Origin: Streptomyces sp. NBC_00271
GTDB lineage: Bacteria > Actinomycetota > Actinomycetes > Streptomycetales > Streptomycetaceae
Assembly (NCBI RefSeq): GCF_036178845.1
Contig: NZ_CP108070.1
Coordinates: 62,001-126,000 of the forward strand
DNA: 64,000 nucleotides
Reading direction: 5' to 3'
Of the stretch, positions 1 through 8,358 are shown one piece after another; positions within the stretch are counted from its first letter, which is position 1; every line of letters starts with the position of its first letter. Under the pieces are notes generated by a model. That model ran no database searches and was not told the DNA's origin. It worked only from the letters and a program-made list of their open reading frames with translations. Both the position numbers and the translations under genes were made by a program.

Positions 1-673
1 CCTCCAGGGTGTCGGTGATGCCGCGGAAGTCATAGATGCTCGCGTCGAGTTCGTGGGCGTCGGACATCATCCGCCACTGGATCGCGTTGTTCGGCTGGAC
101 CTCGCGCTTGCGGCTGGTGGAAGCTCCGTAGGAGTACCAGACGTGTTCGCCGACGGTCAGCATGGTGGCCGCCGCAAGCACCTCACCCTCTTGGTGAGCG
201 AGGTAAAGGCGCATGCGGTCCGGGTCCTCAGCCGTCAGCGCAGTCCACATCCTCTGGAAGTAGGCCAGCGGGCGCGGGATGAACCGGTCCCGCTCGGCGG
301 TCTCGATGTAGATCTCATGAAAGGCGGGCAGGTCCTCGTATCCGCCCCGCACGATCTCGACGCCGGCCTTCTCCGCCTTCTTGATGTTACGGCGCCACTG
401 CTGGTTCAAACCCCGCTGGACCTCCTCCAACGACCGCCCGGCGAAGGGAACTTGGAATACATACCGCGGCTGCCCGGCGGCGAAGCCGTCCTCGCCACCA
501 GGCTCAGCCTGCTCCCAGCCCATCCTGCGCAGCCGGTCCGCGATGTCGAAAGTCCGCGGCTCGTGCACGGTGGCCTCCACATCCCGCAGCCGCCCGGCCA
601 GCGGATCGGCGATCGCGGCCTTGACCGCCTCAGCACTCCAGCGGCGGGCCACCACCGGCGGCCCCAGCAGCAT
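1..673 (-). CDS. FemX/FemAB-type peptidoglycan aminoacyltransferase, partial and N-terminally short
   Basis: Partial frame of a FemAB-family enzyme, which transfers amino acids from aminoacyl-tRNA to lipid II to build the peptidoglycan cross-bridge. The C-terminal end lies outside the window. About 224 codons are visible and read, in order, GPPVVARRW, GQPRYVFQVP, QWRRNIKKAEKAG, ETAERDRFIPRPLAYFQ and WYSYGAS, all typical of the paired GNAT-like domains. The ATG at 673 (alternative GTG at 688) falls where full-length relatives are already about 100 residues in. The upstream frame runs into the end of the polymerase gene 33 bp away. I infer a 5'-truncated, possibly non-functional copy; the family call itself is firm. 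Confidence 0.75.
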   Translation of the reverse strand, partial: MLLGPPVVARRWSAEAVKAAIADPLAGRLRDVEATVHEPRTFDIADRLRRMGWEQAEPGGEDGFAAGQPRYVFQVPFAGRSLEEVQRGLNQQWRRNIKKAEKAGVEIVRGGYEDLPAFHEIYIETAERDRFIPRPLAYFQRMWTALTAEDPDRMRLYLAHQEGEVLAAATMLTVGEHVWYSYGASTSRKREVQPNNAIQWRMMSDAHELDASIYDFRGITDTLE

Positions 674-705
674 GGGCCTCGCCTCCACGGGTGGGGTCGG
701 GCGGG

Positions 706-1713
706 TCAGGAGACGCGCAGGAGTGTGGTGGCGGGGCGGATCGCGCCGGGCCCGAACTTGGCGCGGATGCGGTCGCTGACTTCTTCGGCGACCAGCCGGG
801 CCTCGCGCGCGCCGTCGAAGCTGATCTGCTCGGCAACCTGGTCGGCGGCGATGAGGTCCTCGCCTTTCAGGGTGATCCCGGTGAGGCAGCCGCGCTGGAG
901 TCCTGCCGCGTCGATCAGCCGGTAGGCGAGCGTGCGGAGGTCGTCGTCGTGGGCGGAGGCCTCCGGGAGCCGGCGGGTCTTCTCCCACGTGGTGCCTTGG
1001 GCGAAGCGCAGCGCCAGGGTCAGGCCGCGGGCCGCCTGGCCACGGCGACGCAGCTGGAGGGCGAGGGTGACGACCAGGTCGAGCAGGGCCGCGCGGACGG
1101 CGGCGCCGTCCAGGATGTGCCGGGGGAAGGTGCGGCTCACGCTCGCGGAGGCGGGCAGGGCGCGCGGGGCCACAGGGCGGGGGTCGATGCCGCGGGCCCG
1201 GTCGGCCGCCTGGCGGCCGGCCCGGCCGCCCAGGAGGCGCTGCACCGTCGCCGGCGGAACGGCGGCGAGCAGGCCGACGCAGTGCACGCCGTAGTCGCGC
1301 AGGACCTGGGCCTGGCGGGGGCCGATGCCGTGGAGAGCTTCCACGGGCAGCGGTCCGAGCCAGTCGGCCACCTGGCCGGGGCCGACGGCGAGGACGCCGC
1401 CCGGCTCGGTGATCTGGCCGGAGGCGGTGGCCGCGACCGTGATGGACGGGCCGATCCCGACCCGCACGTCGACACCCAGCCGGGAAATGGTCCGCACCCG
1501 CAGCACCTCCCCCAGCCGACGCCCATCCACGCCGTGGTAGCGCAGCGCGCCCTTCAGCTCCACCAGGGCCGCCGACGGGGGCAGCGCCTGGACAACCGGG
1601 GACAGCTCCGCCAGCTGCTCAAGGACCTGCCGGTAGACGTCCTCCGCCAGCCGGTCCGGGCAGCGCACATGCATCACACTCCCCGCCCGTCGTGCCTCCG
1701 TCCCTGCCTCCAT
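706..1713 (-). CDS. Y-family DNA polymerase-like protein (DinB/ImuB-like), catalytic acids not apparent
   Basis: 335-residue member of the Y-family polymerase superfamily. The palm/fingers remnant (around LVELKGALRYHG), the thumb helix-hairpin-helix (LHGIGPRQAQVLRDYG) and the little-finger region (SRTFPRHILDG, then TWEKTRRL) are recognisable. The N-terminal DxD and the palm DE pair that bind catalytic metal in Pol IV are not visible: the SxDEA position reads LVELK. It may therefore be an accessory ImuB-like factor rather than an active polymerase. The ATG at 1713 is chosen because GGAGGAGG lies 8 bp upstream; a GTG at 1731 is possible. A LexA-type box sits 28-43 bp upstream of this start, which fits SOS induction. 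The FemX-like gene follows 33 bp downstream. Confidence 0.75.
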   Translation of the reverse strand: MEAGTEARRAGSVMHVRCPDRLAEDVYRQVLEQLAELSPVVQALPPSAALVELKGALRYHGVDGRRLGEVLRVRTISRLGVDVRVGIGPSITVAATASGQITEPGGVLAVGPGQVADWLGPLPVEALHGIGPRQAQVLRDYGVHCVGLLAAVPPATVQRLLGGRAGRQAADRARGIDPRPVAPRALPASASVSRTFPRHILDGAAVRAALLDLVVTLALQLRRRGQAARGLTLALRFAQGTTWEKTRRLPEASAHDDDLRTLAYRLIDAAGLQRGCLTGITLKGEDLIAADQVAEQISFDGAREARLVAEEVSDRIRAKFGPGAIRPATTLLRVS

Positions 1714-1740
1714 GACACCCACCTCCTCCACCCCACGTTA

Positions 1741-1756
1741 TCGAACTAGAATTCGA
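1741..1756. promoter_or_regulatory. LexA (SOS) box
   Basis: TCGAACTAGAATTCGA matches the actinobacterial and Bacillus-type LexA consensus TCGAAC-N4-GTTCGA at 11 of the 12 fixed positions. It lies between the divergent polymerase-like gene (start 1713) and the DUF6233 gene (start 1805), so it could control the first and possibly both. Confidence 0.65.
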
Positions 1757-1804
1757 ACACGCGAGACGGAGAGACCGGTCACCCTCAGATCTAGAATCGG
1801 AAAC

Positions 1805-2143
1805 ATGTTCGATGACCTGCCACCTGACCTGGCGCGACTGCTCACCCTGCGGGTGTGGCACGCCATGTGGCTGCAGCGCATCGACACCAAGATCGCCGCC
1901 CTTCAGAAGCGGGAAGCCGAACAGGAACACGGCCAGAAGAACCGGCCGCAGGAGCCGGACTGGATCATCGAACTCGGCATCGGCAACGGACGCCCGCCCA
2001 TCGAAGTCCATGTCGGCGGCTGCTACGCCGCGGGCAAACGACGACGCCCCGTCCCGCGCGACGAAGCCCGCCGCCTCCTCACCTCGGGCGTGCGCGCCTG
2101 CACCCACTGCAAACCCGACGCCCAGCTCCGCATCCTCGACTGA
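1805..2143 (+). CDS. DUF6233 family protein
   Basis: 112-residue protein of a Streptomyces-specific family of unknown function. It starts MFDDLPPDLARLLTLRVW, has a charged helix (RIDTKIAALQKREAEQEHG), then a conserved core (PDWIIELGIGNGRPPIEV, HVGGCYAAGKRRR) and ends with a CTHCKPD motif. The ATG at 1805 is preferred because the family begins just before the LPPDL motif; the longer frame from 1712 overlaps the divergent gene's control region. No function can be assigned. It may share the LexA-box region with the gene on the other strand. Confidence 0.75.
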   Translation: MFDDLPPDLARLLTLRVWHAMWLQRIDTKIAALQKREAEQEHGQKNRPQEPDWIIELGIGNGRPPIEVHVGGCYAAGKRRRPVPRDEARRLLTSGVRACTHCKPDAQLRILD

Positions 2144-2194
2144 CCCGCCGCCGATGCCGCGTCTCTACTCCCCCGTCCTGCACGGGACTTCGGC

Positions 2195-3112
2195 CTAGGC
2201 ACCCCGCTGCCGCCGGGCCGGCTTCTTCGCCGCCGCGGCCTTCTTCGCAGTCCTCTTGGCGGGCGCCTTCCCCGCTGCCTTCTTCTTGGCCGCCGGCATC
2301 TCATGGACCTCGGCATCACCCGCACCCTCGCCGCGCGAAGCCTGGGCCTTGCGGACACTCTCCTGCAGCGCGGCCATCAGGTCGACAACCTGGCCGCCCG
2401 TCTCCTCAGCCTCGGTCGGTTCGGGCGGCTGCCGGCCCTCGGCCTTCGCCTCGATCAGCGCTTCCAGAGCCTTCCGGTACTCGTCCCGGTAGCCGGAGAT
2501 GTCGTCCGTCGTCATCGAGTCGACCAACTGCAGCGCCTCGTCGATCTCGGAGTCCGTGACCTTGGCTTCCTTCGGGGCGAGCTCAGAGGGGTCGCGCACC
2601 TCGTCGTCCCACTTGAGCACGTGCGCGACCAGCGCCCCGTCCCGCACCCGCAACAGCACCAGGCGCTCACGCCCGTGCCACGCCAGCTTCGCCACGGCCA
2701 CCTTCGTGTTGCGGGCCAGCGCCCGCGCGATCAGGACGTACGGCTTCGCCGCGACCGGGCCGTCGTACTGCAGGAAGTAGCTGTCTCCGCTCAGCCGCAC
2801 CGGGTCGATCGACGCAGCCGGCACGAACGCGACGATCTCGATCGCCTTCGCGGTCGGCAGCGGCATCTGCTCCAGCTCTTCGTCCGTGACGGCGACCAGC
2901 GTGTCCTTGGAGACCTCGAACCCCTTGCCGATCTCGGCCGCGGACACCTCGCGGTCCTCCGCCTCGCAGTACTTGCGCACCCGCACCCGGCCCAGGTCTT
3001 CCGTATGGACCTGATGGAACCGGACCGAACGGTCCTCGGTGGCGCTCATCAGCTTCACCGGAATGGTCACCAGACCGAAGCTGATCGCGCCGCTCCACAG
3101 CGGTCGGGGCAT
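2195..3112 (-). CDS. ku: Ku protein (bacterial NHEJ end-binding)
   Basis: 305-residue bacterial Ku, a homodimeric ring that binds double-strand DNA ends and recruits a ligase. It opens with the family signature MPRPLWSGAISFGLVTIPVK, continues with CEAEDREV and the KPYVLIARAL strand, and has the Ku C-terminal core VVDLMAALQESVRKA. A Lys/Ala-rich tail follows, rich in AAKK and PAKR, typical of actinobacterial Ku and likely DNA-binding. The ATG at 3112 is fixed by the family N-terminus; an open frame continues upstream to 4108 but is antisense to the ligase gene. It is divergent from the ATP-dependent ligase gene, forming an apparent two-gene NHEJ unit. A truncated second Ku lies at 40362-40928. 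Confidence 0.93.
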   Translation of the reverse strand: MPRPLWSGAISFGLVTIPVKLMSATEDRSVRFHQVHTEDLGRVRVRKYCEAEDREVSAAEIGKGFEVSKDTLVAVTDEELEQMPLPTAKAIEIVAFVPAASIDPVRLSGDSYFLQYDGPVAAKPYVLIARALARNTKVAVAKLAWHGRERLVLLRVRDGALVAHVLKWDDEVRDPSELAPKEAKVTDSEIDEALQLVDSMTTDDISGYRDEYRKALEALIEAKAEGRQPPEPTEAEETGGQVVDLMAALQESVRKAQASRGEGAGDAEVHEMPAAKKKAAGKAPAKRTAKKAAAAKKPARRQRGA

Positions 3113-3223
3113 CACAGACCTCCACGACAACCCCGAGCCCCACCAGCCTAGAAGCCCCCAGAGCGGCCCGCTTCCCGACGACACCGACGCGCACCACAGC
3201 TGACACCGCCGCAGGCTGGACGG

Positions 3224-4099
3224 GTGGACTGGCCCGCCTCCGTCGCCCTCGCCCAGCCCGTACCGGAACTGCCCACCGGAACGGACTGGAGCTATGAGGT
3301 GAAACTCGACGGCCACCGAATGATCATGTGGCGGACCGAAGCCGGGGTCCGCCTGCAGGCCCGCTCCGGACGCGACGTCACCGCCGCATGGGGAGACCTC
3401 GCCCTCGCCGGCCACCACCTCCCAGCCGGGACCGTTCTCGACGGCGAGGCCGTCATCACCACCGAGGACGGACGGATCAGCTTCGAGGCCGCACAGGCCC
3501 GAGCCGCCTCCTCCCCCACCCGCGCCCGCCGCCTGGCCGCCCAGCGCCCCGCGCACTACATCGCCTTCGACGCACTGCAACTGCCACCGCCGAACGGGGA
3601 CATACGAGCGCAGCCGTACAGCGAGCGCCGCGCTGCTCTTCTCAGCCTCCTGGCAGGCCTGCCCGCGAACACCCCGATCCAGGCCGTCTCTAGCACCACC
3701 GACCGCGACACCGCACTCACCTGGTACGACACCCTCCACGACCAGGGCGTCGAAGGCATCGTCGCCAAACGCACCACCTCCCCCTACCGGGCCGGCCGTG
3801 CCGGAGCGTGGTTGAAGATCCGCCACGCGGACACGATCGAGGCGACCGTGGCCGGATTCACCGGCACCGCGCGCCAGCCGCGGGCACTCGCCGTACGGCT
3901 CCCCGACGGCCGCGTCGCGCTGTCCCAGCGCCTGACCACGGCCTTGGCCACCCGGATCGCCCCGCGCCTGGCCCCCCAGTCCGGACGCGCGTACACGCAG
4001 GGCGGCGACGCCTACACACCCGCGAGCGGGAAGGTCGTCGTAGAGGTCGTGGCAGGCACCACCCGGCACGCGGTCGTCACTGTGGTTCGCCTGCGCTGA
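3224..4099 (+). CDS. ATP-dependent DNA ligase (NHEJ-type)
   Basis: 291-residue ligase of the LigD-ligase-domain/LigC group that seals DNA ends in non-homologous end joining. Motif I is EVKLDGHR with nucleophile Lys27. Downstream are DGEAV (motif III region), EGIVAKR (motif IV) and AWLKIRH (motif V), followed by an OB-fold domain ending KVVVEVVAG. It starts at a GTG (3224), since no upstream ATG fits. It is divergent from ku with a 111-bp gap, which supports joint function in end joining. No polymerase or nuclease domain is fused, unlike mycobacterial LigD. Confidence 0.88.
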   Translation: MDWPASVALAQPVPELPTGTDWSYEVKLDGHRMIMWRTEAGVRLQARSGRDVTAAWGDLALAGHHLPAGTVLDGEAVITTEDGRISFEAAQARAASSPTRARRLAAQRPAHYIAFDALQLPPPNGDIRAQPYSERRAALLSLLAGLPANTPIQAVSSTTDRDTALTWYDTLHDQGVEGIVAKRTTSPYRAGRAGAWLKIRHADTIEATVAGFTGTARQPRALAVRLPDGRVALSQRLTTALATRIAPRLAPQSGRAYTQGGDAYTPASGKVVVEVVAGTTRHAVVTVVRLR

Positions 4100-4201
4100 C
4101 CCGACCACAGGCTCCTGCTGGACTGCACCTCGGCCTGCTTGGTCTCCTCCTTCGCGGGCAACGGAGTTCCCGTATGACCGCGGAGCCGATATTCATCGTT
4201 C

Positions 4202-4845
4202 ATGACAACCGCCGACCACGGGTCCGGAGCCACCAGCGCGCATGAGACCGATAGGGAGAAGCTCGACCGCATAGCCGCCTACGTGGACGACCAGCGCAAG
4301 GCGGAAAAGAGCTGGTTCCAGCAGTGGAGCACGTTCACCGTGTATCTGGCGCTTGCGGCGTTCTTCTTCGGGATCGGTACCTGGTCCGATCTGCGCAACC
4401 GTATCGCCGCACCGCCCCCGGATCCCGCCCAGTTGACCAAGGACAGCTTCGTCAAAACGCTCGAGACCTTTTGCAAGCCCTACGCGGGACAGGTTCCGAA
4501 CAAGAACAAAGACACCGGATTCGCCCGGGTCGCCGCCGATGATCTGGACGTCCTGAAAGTACGCCAGCAGATGGGCCTCGTTTGGACCACCTATTCCGCC
4601 CCGACGGGCATGGCCCCAAAGGACATCGGCTCGTTAGCATCGATCAAGTCGAGCTACTTCGCCGCCAACTCCTTCCTCCAGGGCGCAATCGGCCGGGCAA
4701 AGGCAGGCGACCGCGACGGCTACGCGCTCGACGTCGGCCTGTACCGGCAGGCCAACGCCGCCTACCTGAAGGCACCAGCGACCTCGGCTTCACCATTTGC
4801 GCTCACTACTGGGGCGTCGACGACGTCCCACAGACACCCCCGTAA
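4202..4845 (+). pseudogene. single-pass membrane protein, frameshifted near its 3' end
   Basis: Hypothetical protein with a short charged N-terminus (REKLDRIAAYVDDQRKAEKSW), one transmembrane helix (TVYLALAAFFFGIGTW, about residues 47-65) and an external helical domain. From about 4775 the frame turns into low-complexity, arginine-rich translation up to 5023. The neighbouring frame instead continues plausibly as GTSDLGFTICAHYWGVDDV and stops at 4845. A missing G in the AAGGCACC stretch would explain this, so I read the gene as 4202-4845 with a one-base deletion, real or a sequencing error. I do not recognise the family. An IS5-type element is inserted about 120 bp downstream. Confidence 0.5.
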
Positions 4846-5103
4846 GGGTCACGGCCGGCGGCCGAGGCTGTGTTTGCCACCCCGGTCCCACCCGCCAGCC
4901 CTCCAGTGGAGTCAAGGCTCACTTACACACTTTCTCGGCGCCGCCAGACGGAGTCAAAACTCAGTAGCTGTTGTCGTTCCGATCTTGAGGGGTGCGCATC
5001 GAACGGGAGTCTCGATCGGGTGATCGCAGCTGGCTGCGGGCATGAGTACAGGGCCTCTTGGTAGCTCGGGGTTGCGAAGCCAACCGAGATCCAGGAGACC
5101 CTG

Positions 5104-6021
5104 TTGCCGCAGTTGTACGCGCTCGCGCCGGTGGAGTTCAACTCGGCTGCACCGACGTGTGATTGTGTCGCTCACCGGTTCGGGAATGCGGCCGATCACC
5201 CGGAACGTGTTCGGCGGTATCCCTCGGACATGACGGACGCGGAATGGGCCGTGGTCCGGCCGCTGCTGCCGGTGCCAGGCTGGATGCGCGGCCGGGGAGG
5301 GCAGCCCGAGGGGTACTGCCACCGGGCGATACTCGATGCAATCCGCTACCTCGTCGACAACGGCATCAAGTGGCGGGCCATGCCCGCCGACTTCCCGCCA
5401 TGGGACCGGGTATACGCGTTCTTCCGCCGCTGGCGCGACCACGCCTTGGTCAAGGAGTTCCACGACCGGCTGCGCTCGAGGATCCGCGAGAGGGAGGGGC
5501 GGGACACGGAGCCGACGGCCGGCGTGATCGACTCGCAGTCCGTCAAGGCGGACGCCGTCGTCGGATCGGACAGCCGCGGGTTCGACGGCGGCAAGCTGAT
5601 CAATGGGCGCAAGCGGCACGTCGTGGTCGACACCCTCGGTCTGCTGCTGGGGGTGATGGTCACCGCCGCGGACACCGGCGACCGCATCGCCGCCCAGGTC
5701 CTGCTGCGCCAAGTCGCCGACGCACACCACCGGCTGGCCATGGTCTGGGCCGACGGCGGATACACCGGCAGCCTCGTCGAGTACTGCCTGGCCACGCTCG
5801 CGCTGGTCCTCGCGATCGTCAAGCGCAGCGACGGCCAGAAGGGGTTCGTGGTGCTGCCCAAGCGGTGGATCGTCGAGCGCCTCTTCGCCCACCTGATGCG
5901 CACCCGCCGCCTGACGCGGGACTACGAGCGGCGCACCACCAGCGCCGAGGCGATGGTCTACTGGTCGATGATCCTGCTCATGACCCGCCGCCTGGCCCGG
6001 CCACACCCTGCGCGAGCGTGA
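5104..6021 (+). CDS. IS5 family transposase (DDE)
   Basis: 305-residue DDE transposase. It has the IS5-group N-terminal domain (MTDAEWAVVRPLLPVPGW, RYLVDNGIKWRAMPADFPPW), the first Asp in GVIDSQSVKAD, the second in MVWADGGY and the Glu in RWIVERLFAHLMRTRRL. A TTG start at 5104 is used because the 40 residues before MTDAEW are conserved in the remnant at 32.1 kb (SAAPTCDC, NAADxPER), which shows that they are translated. The frame appears intact, so the element could be active. Its last 44 bp overlap the convergent passenger gene. Confidence 0.85.
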   Translation: MPQLYALAPVEFNSAAPTCDCVAHRFGNAADHPERVRRYPSDMTDAEWAVVRPLLPVPGWMRGRGGQPEGYCHRAILDAIRYLVDNGIKWRAMPADFPPWDRVYAFFRRWRDHALVKEFHDRLRSRIREREGRDTEPTAGVIDSQSVKADAVVGSDSRGFDGGKLINGRKRHVVVDTLGLLLGVMVTAADTGDRIAAQVLLRQVADAHHRLAMVWADGGYTGSLVEYCLATLALVLAIVKRSDGQKGFVVLPKRWIVERLFAHLMRTRRLTRDYERRTTSAEAMVYWSMILLMTRRLARPHPARA

Positions 6022-6514
6022 ACCGGCCCGGCGCGGGTTCGGCCAGCCAGCCGCGCGCGACCAGTCGTTTCGCCTTCGACCGCAGTGCCTCCACTCGCGC
6101 CGGCACCACATCCATGCCAAACACGGCGGCCATCTCCTGGCAGGTCACCGGCCCTTGATGAAGCCGGACACGGTCCGCGAGCGCCTGAAGGATACGCTGG
6201 TAGTCCACCGACAGCACCGACCAGGGCAACTCCTCACGCCACACCGGCACCTGCGATTTCGGCTTCACCGCACCCCGGGGCGCCGACGGTGCGTCCGCAT
6301 CCAGCGCACCCGGGGTGATCTCCGTGCCGGCGGTGTCGCCGCCATCCGGAGCGAGCACCGTATCGACCCGCCTGCGGGCGATCCTCCACTCCTGCCATTC
6401 CTGCTCGGCCGCGGCCAGCTCGGCCTGGATGCGGTCGGCCTCCTCTCGCAGCTCGTCCACGCGACGGCGAGCACCCAGCTCACGCTGTTCCAACAGCCCA
6501 ACCACCGACGGCAT
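5978..6514 (-). CDS. IS passenger protein: coiled coil plus winged-helix-like domain
   Basis: 178-residue protein encoded inside the terminal repeats of the IS5-type element, convergent to the transposase. Residues about 8-50 are a charged heptad-like helix (LEQRELGARRRVDELREEAD...) likely to form a coiled coil. A Pro/Ala-rich linker follows. The C-terminal 75 residues (YQRILQALADRVRLHQGPVT, EMAAVFGMDVVPARVEALRS, KAKRLVARGWLAEPAPGRFT) look like a winged-helix DNA-binding fold. I do not know an established function. The position within the inverted repeats suggests a transposition accessory or regulatory protein. Confidence 0.6.
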   Translation of the reverse strand: MPSVVGLLEQRELGARRRVDELREEADRIQAELAAAEQEWQEWRIARRRVDTVLAPDGGDTAGTEITPGALDADAPSAPRGAVKPKSQVPVWREELPWSVLSVDYQRILQALADRVRLHQGPVTCQEMAAVFGMDVVPARVEALRSKAKRLVARGWLAEPAPGRFTLAQGVAGPGGGS

Positions 6515-6624
6515 TCACGACCTCCCGAGGAGCGACTGCACGACAGGCGACTACTCCCACGGGATCTCCGAACCTACGCCCGACCAGCGGAAACACAGCC
6601 CTCAAGTCCGGAAACAACAGCTTC

Positions 6625-6978
6625 TCAGCCATGCTGTCCCCTCGACGCAAATGATCAACACGGCCCATCCTCTCCTACACCACTGACAGCGGCAGACATC
6701 CATCTCTGCGCACACTGACCCGTCGGACAGGCCCTTGGCGCACCGCCGTGGGACTGCAGGATCACTGATGCCTAATCAGGTCTGACTGCGACGTTTGGCT
6801 TCGGGCGACCTGAAACGAGGGTGTACGACTGAGTGCCGGTCTAGATCCAAATACCTCGGCATCAAACGCCATCGCAGCGACCCCGCACAGCGAGCCGGGT
6901 ACCGTATGCCCGAACAGCACACCGCCGGACCACACGCGGGTGTGGTCGGGACCGACGGAGAGGGCTGGTAGGAAAGCT
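6625..6978. other. non-coding interval upstream of the kinase gene
   Basis: 354 bp between the IS right end and the kinase start. I see no convincing gene here; open frames on both strands lack family motifs. The last bases contain a ribosome binding site (GGAAAG, 6971-6976) for the kinase. Confidence 0.5.
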
Positions 6979-8076
6979 ATGGAAGAGCCGCGTCGCCTCG
7001 GCGGCCGGTACGAGCTGGGCCATGTGCTCGGCCGTGGCGGCATGGCCGAGGTCTACCTGGCGCACGACACCAGGCTCGGCCGCTCCGTGGCGGTGAAGAC
7101 GCTGCGCGCGGACCTCGCACGCGATCCGTCCTTCCAGGCCCGGTTTCGCCGGGAGGCCCAGTCGGCCGCCTCGCTCAACCATCCCACGATCGTCGCGGTG
7201 CACGACACGGGCGAGGACCACATCGACGGGGTCTCGATCCCGTACATCGTGATGGAGTACGTCGACGGGTCGACGTTCCGCACGCTTCTTCACAGCGGCC
7301 GCAAGCTGCTGCCGGAGCGGTCCATGGAGATGACCATCGGCATCCTCCAGGGCCTGGAGTACTCCCACCGCGCCGGAATCGTCCACCGCGACATCAAGCC
7401 CGCGAACGTCATGCTGACGCGCAACGGCCAGGTCAAGGTCATGGACTTCGGCATCGCCCGCGCCATGGGCGACTCCGGCATGACGATGACGCAGACGGCC
7501 GCAGTCATCGGCACCGCCCAGTACCTCTCCCCGGAGCAGGCGAAGGGCGAGCAGGTCGACGCGCGCTCGGACCTCTACTCGACCGGCTGCCTCCTCTACG
7601 AGCTGCTGACAGTCCGCCCGCCCTTCGTGGGCGACTCCCCGGTCGCGGTGGCCTACCAGCACGTCCGCGAGGAGCCGCAGCCGCCGAGCGTCTTCAACCC
7701 CGAGATCACGCCCGAGATGGACGCGATCGTGATGCGGGCGCTGGTCAAGGACCCGAACTACCGCTACCAGTCCGCCGACGAGATGCGTTCCGACATCGAG
7801 GCCTGCCTCGACGGCCAGCCGGTCGCCGCCGCAGCGGCCATGGGCTCCGTCGGCTACGGCGGCTACCCCGACGATCAGCCGACGACGGCTCTGCGCACGG
7901 ACTCCAGCGCCGGCCCGACCACGATGCTGCCGCCGATGAACCTCTACAACGAGCGCCCGGACCGTCGCCGGCAGAAGAAGAACAACAACACGTCGACGAT
8001 CCTGCTGGTCGTGGCCGGTGTGCTGCTGCTGGTCAGCGCGATCCTCATCGGCAAGTGGTTGGGCAAGCAGTTTTAG
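6979..8076 (+). CDS. PknB-like serine/threonine protein kinase lacking PASTA domains
   Basis: 365-residue membrane-anchored Hanks-type kinase. The ATP loop is GRGGMAEV (18-25), the ATP-anchoring Lys is in VAVK (Lys40), the catalytic loop is HRDIKPAN (136-143), DFG is at 156-158, and an activation segment carries several Thr (TMTQTAAVIGTAQYLSPEQ). A juxtamembrane linker leads to one helix (TILLVVAGVLLLVSAILIG). The protein then stops after GKWLGKQF, whereas the Streptomyces relatives I know continue outside the cell with PASTA repeats. The ligand-sensing part therefore appears to be lost or truncated. The start at 6979 has a good ribosome binding site. Confidence 0.85.
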   Translation: MEEPRRLGGRYELGHVLGRGGMAEVYLAHDTRLGRSVAVKTLRADLARDPSFQARFRREAQSAASLNHPTIVAVHDTGEDHIDGVSIPYIVMEYVDGSTFRTLLHSGRKLLPERSMEMTIGILQGLEYSHRAGIVHRDIKPANVMLTRNGQVKVMDFGIARAMGDSGMTMTQTAAVIGTAQYLSPEQAKGEQVDARSDLYSTGCLLYELLTVRPPFVGDSPVAVAYQHVREEPQPPSVFNPEITPEMDAIVMRALVKDPNYRYQSADEMRSDIEACLDGQPVAAAAAMGSVGYGGYPDDQPTTALRTDSSAGPTTMLPPMNLYNERPDRRRQKKNNNTSTILLVVAGVLLLVSAILIGKWLGKQF

Positions 8077-8303
8077 TCTGAAAGAGCGCTTTGTCCCACC
8101 GGTCGTAACCACTGGCACTGACATCGCCACGAGGCTCCGACCGAGTACCGCGCTGGGCCGTCCCTGGGCCGTGCGAGGCCGACCGGCGACGACAGGCGAC
8201 ACCCACAGGCGACCGCCCCCACCCCGCTCTGGCCTGGGCTGGCGGAGTTGATCTGCGACAAGTCGAGAGCCACACCACTCCACGGCAGAGCCCCCGCCCA
8301 AGT

Positions 8304-8341
8304 TGCTTCGGGACGAAGGCATCTTGGGTTCAAATCCCCGG
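8304..8341 (+). other. 3'-half remnant of tRNA-Pro(CGG), possible old attachment site
   Basis: The segment contains the anticodon-arm remnant CTTCGGGACGAAG and a T-arm-like TTGGGTTCAAATCCCC, both matching the 3' half of Streptomyces tRNA-Pro(CGG) as I remember it. No matching 5' half or acceptor stem is present. Such 3' halves are left by integrases of the pSAM2 type, which use tRNA-Pro. A strong hairpin follows at 8359. Confidence 0.4.
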
Positions 8342-8358
8342 TAGAGAAGTGACGGATC

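Larger units (their letters stand above)
4964..6624. mobile_element. IS5-type insertion sequence carrying a convergent passenger gene
   Basis: The left end (GTAGCTGTTGTCGTTCC, to about 4992) and the reverse complement of the right end (GAAGCTGTTGTTTCC, from about 6598) form imperfect terminal inverted repeats, both continuing to CTTGAGGG. The element is flanked by TCA at 4961-4963 and 6625-6627, a likely 3-bp target duplication. It contains a transposase on the plus strand and a 178-codon gene on the minus strand whose 3' ends overlap. A left-end piece of a related element lies at 32007-32342. Confidence 0.75.

Noticed and set aside
3113..4108. N-terminal extension of the Ku frame by about 330 codons
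   Set aside because: It is antisense to the ligase gene; Ku proteins begin at MPRPLWSG, which gives the ATG at 3112.
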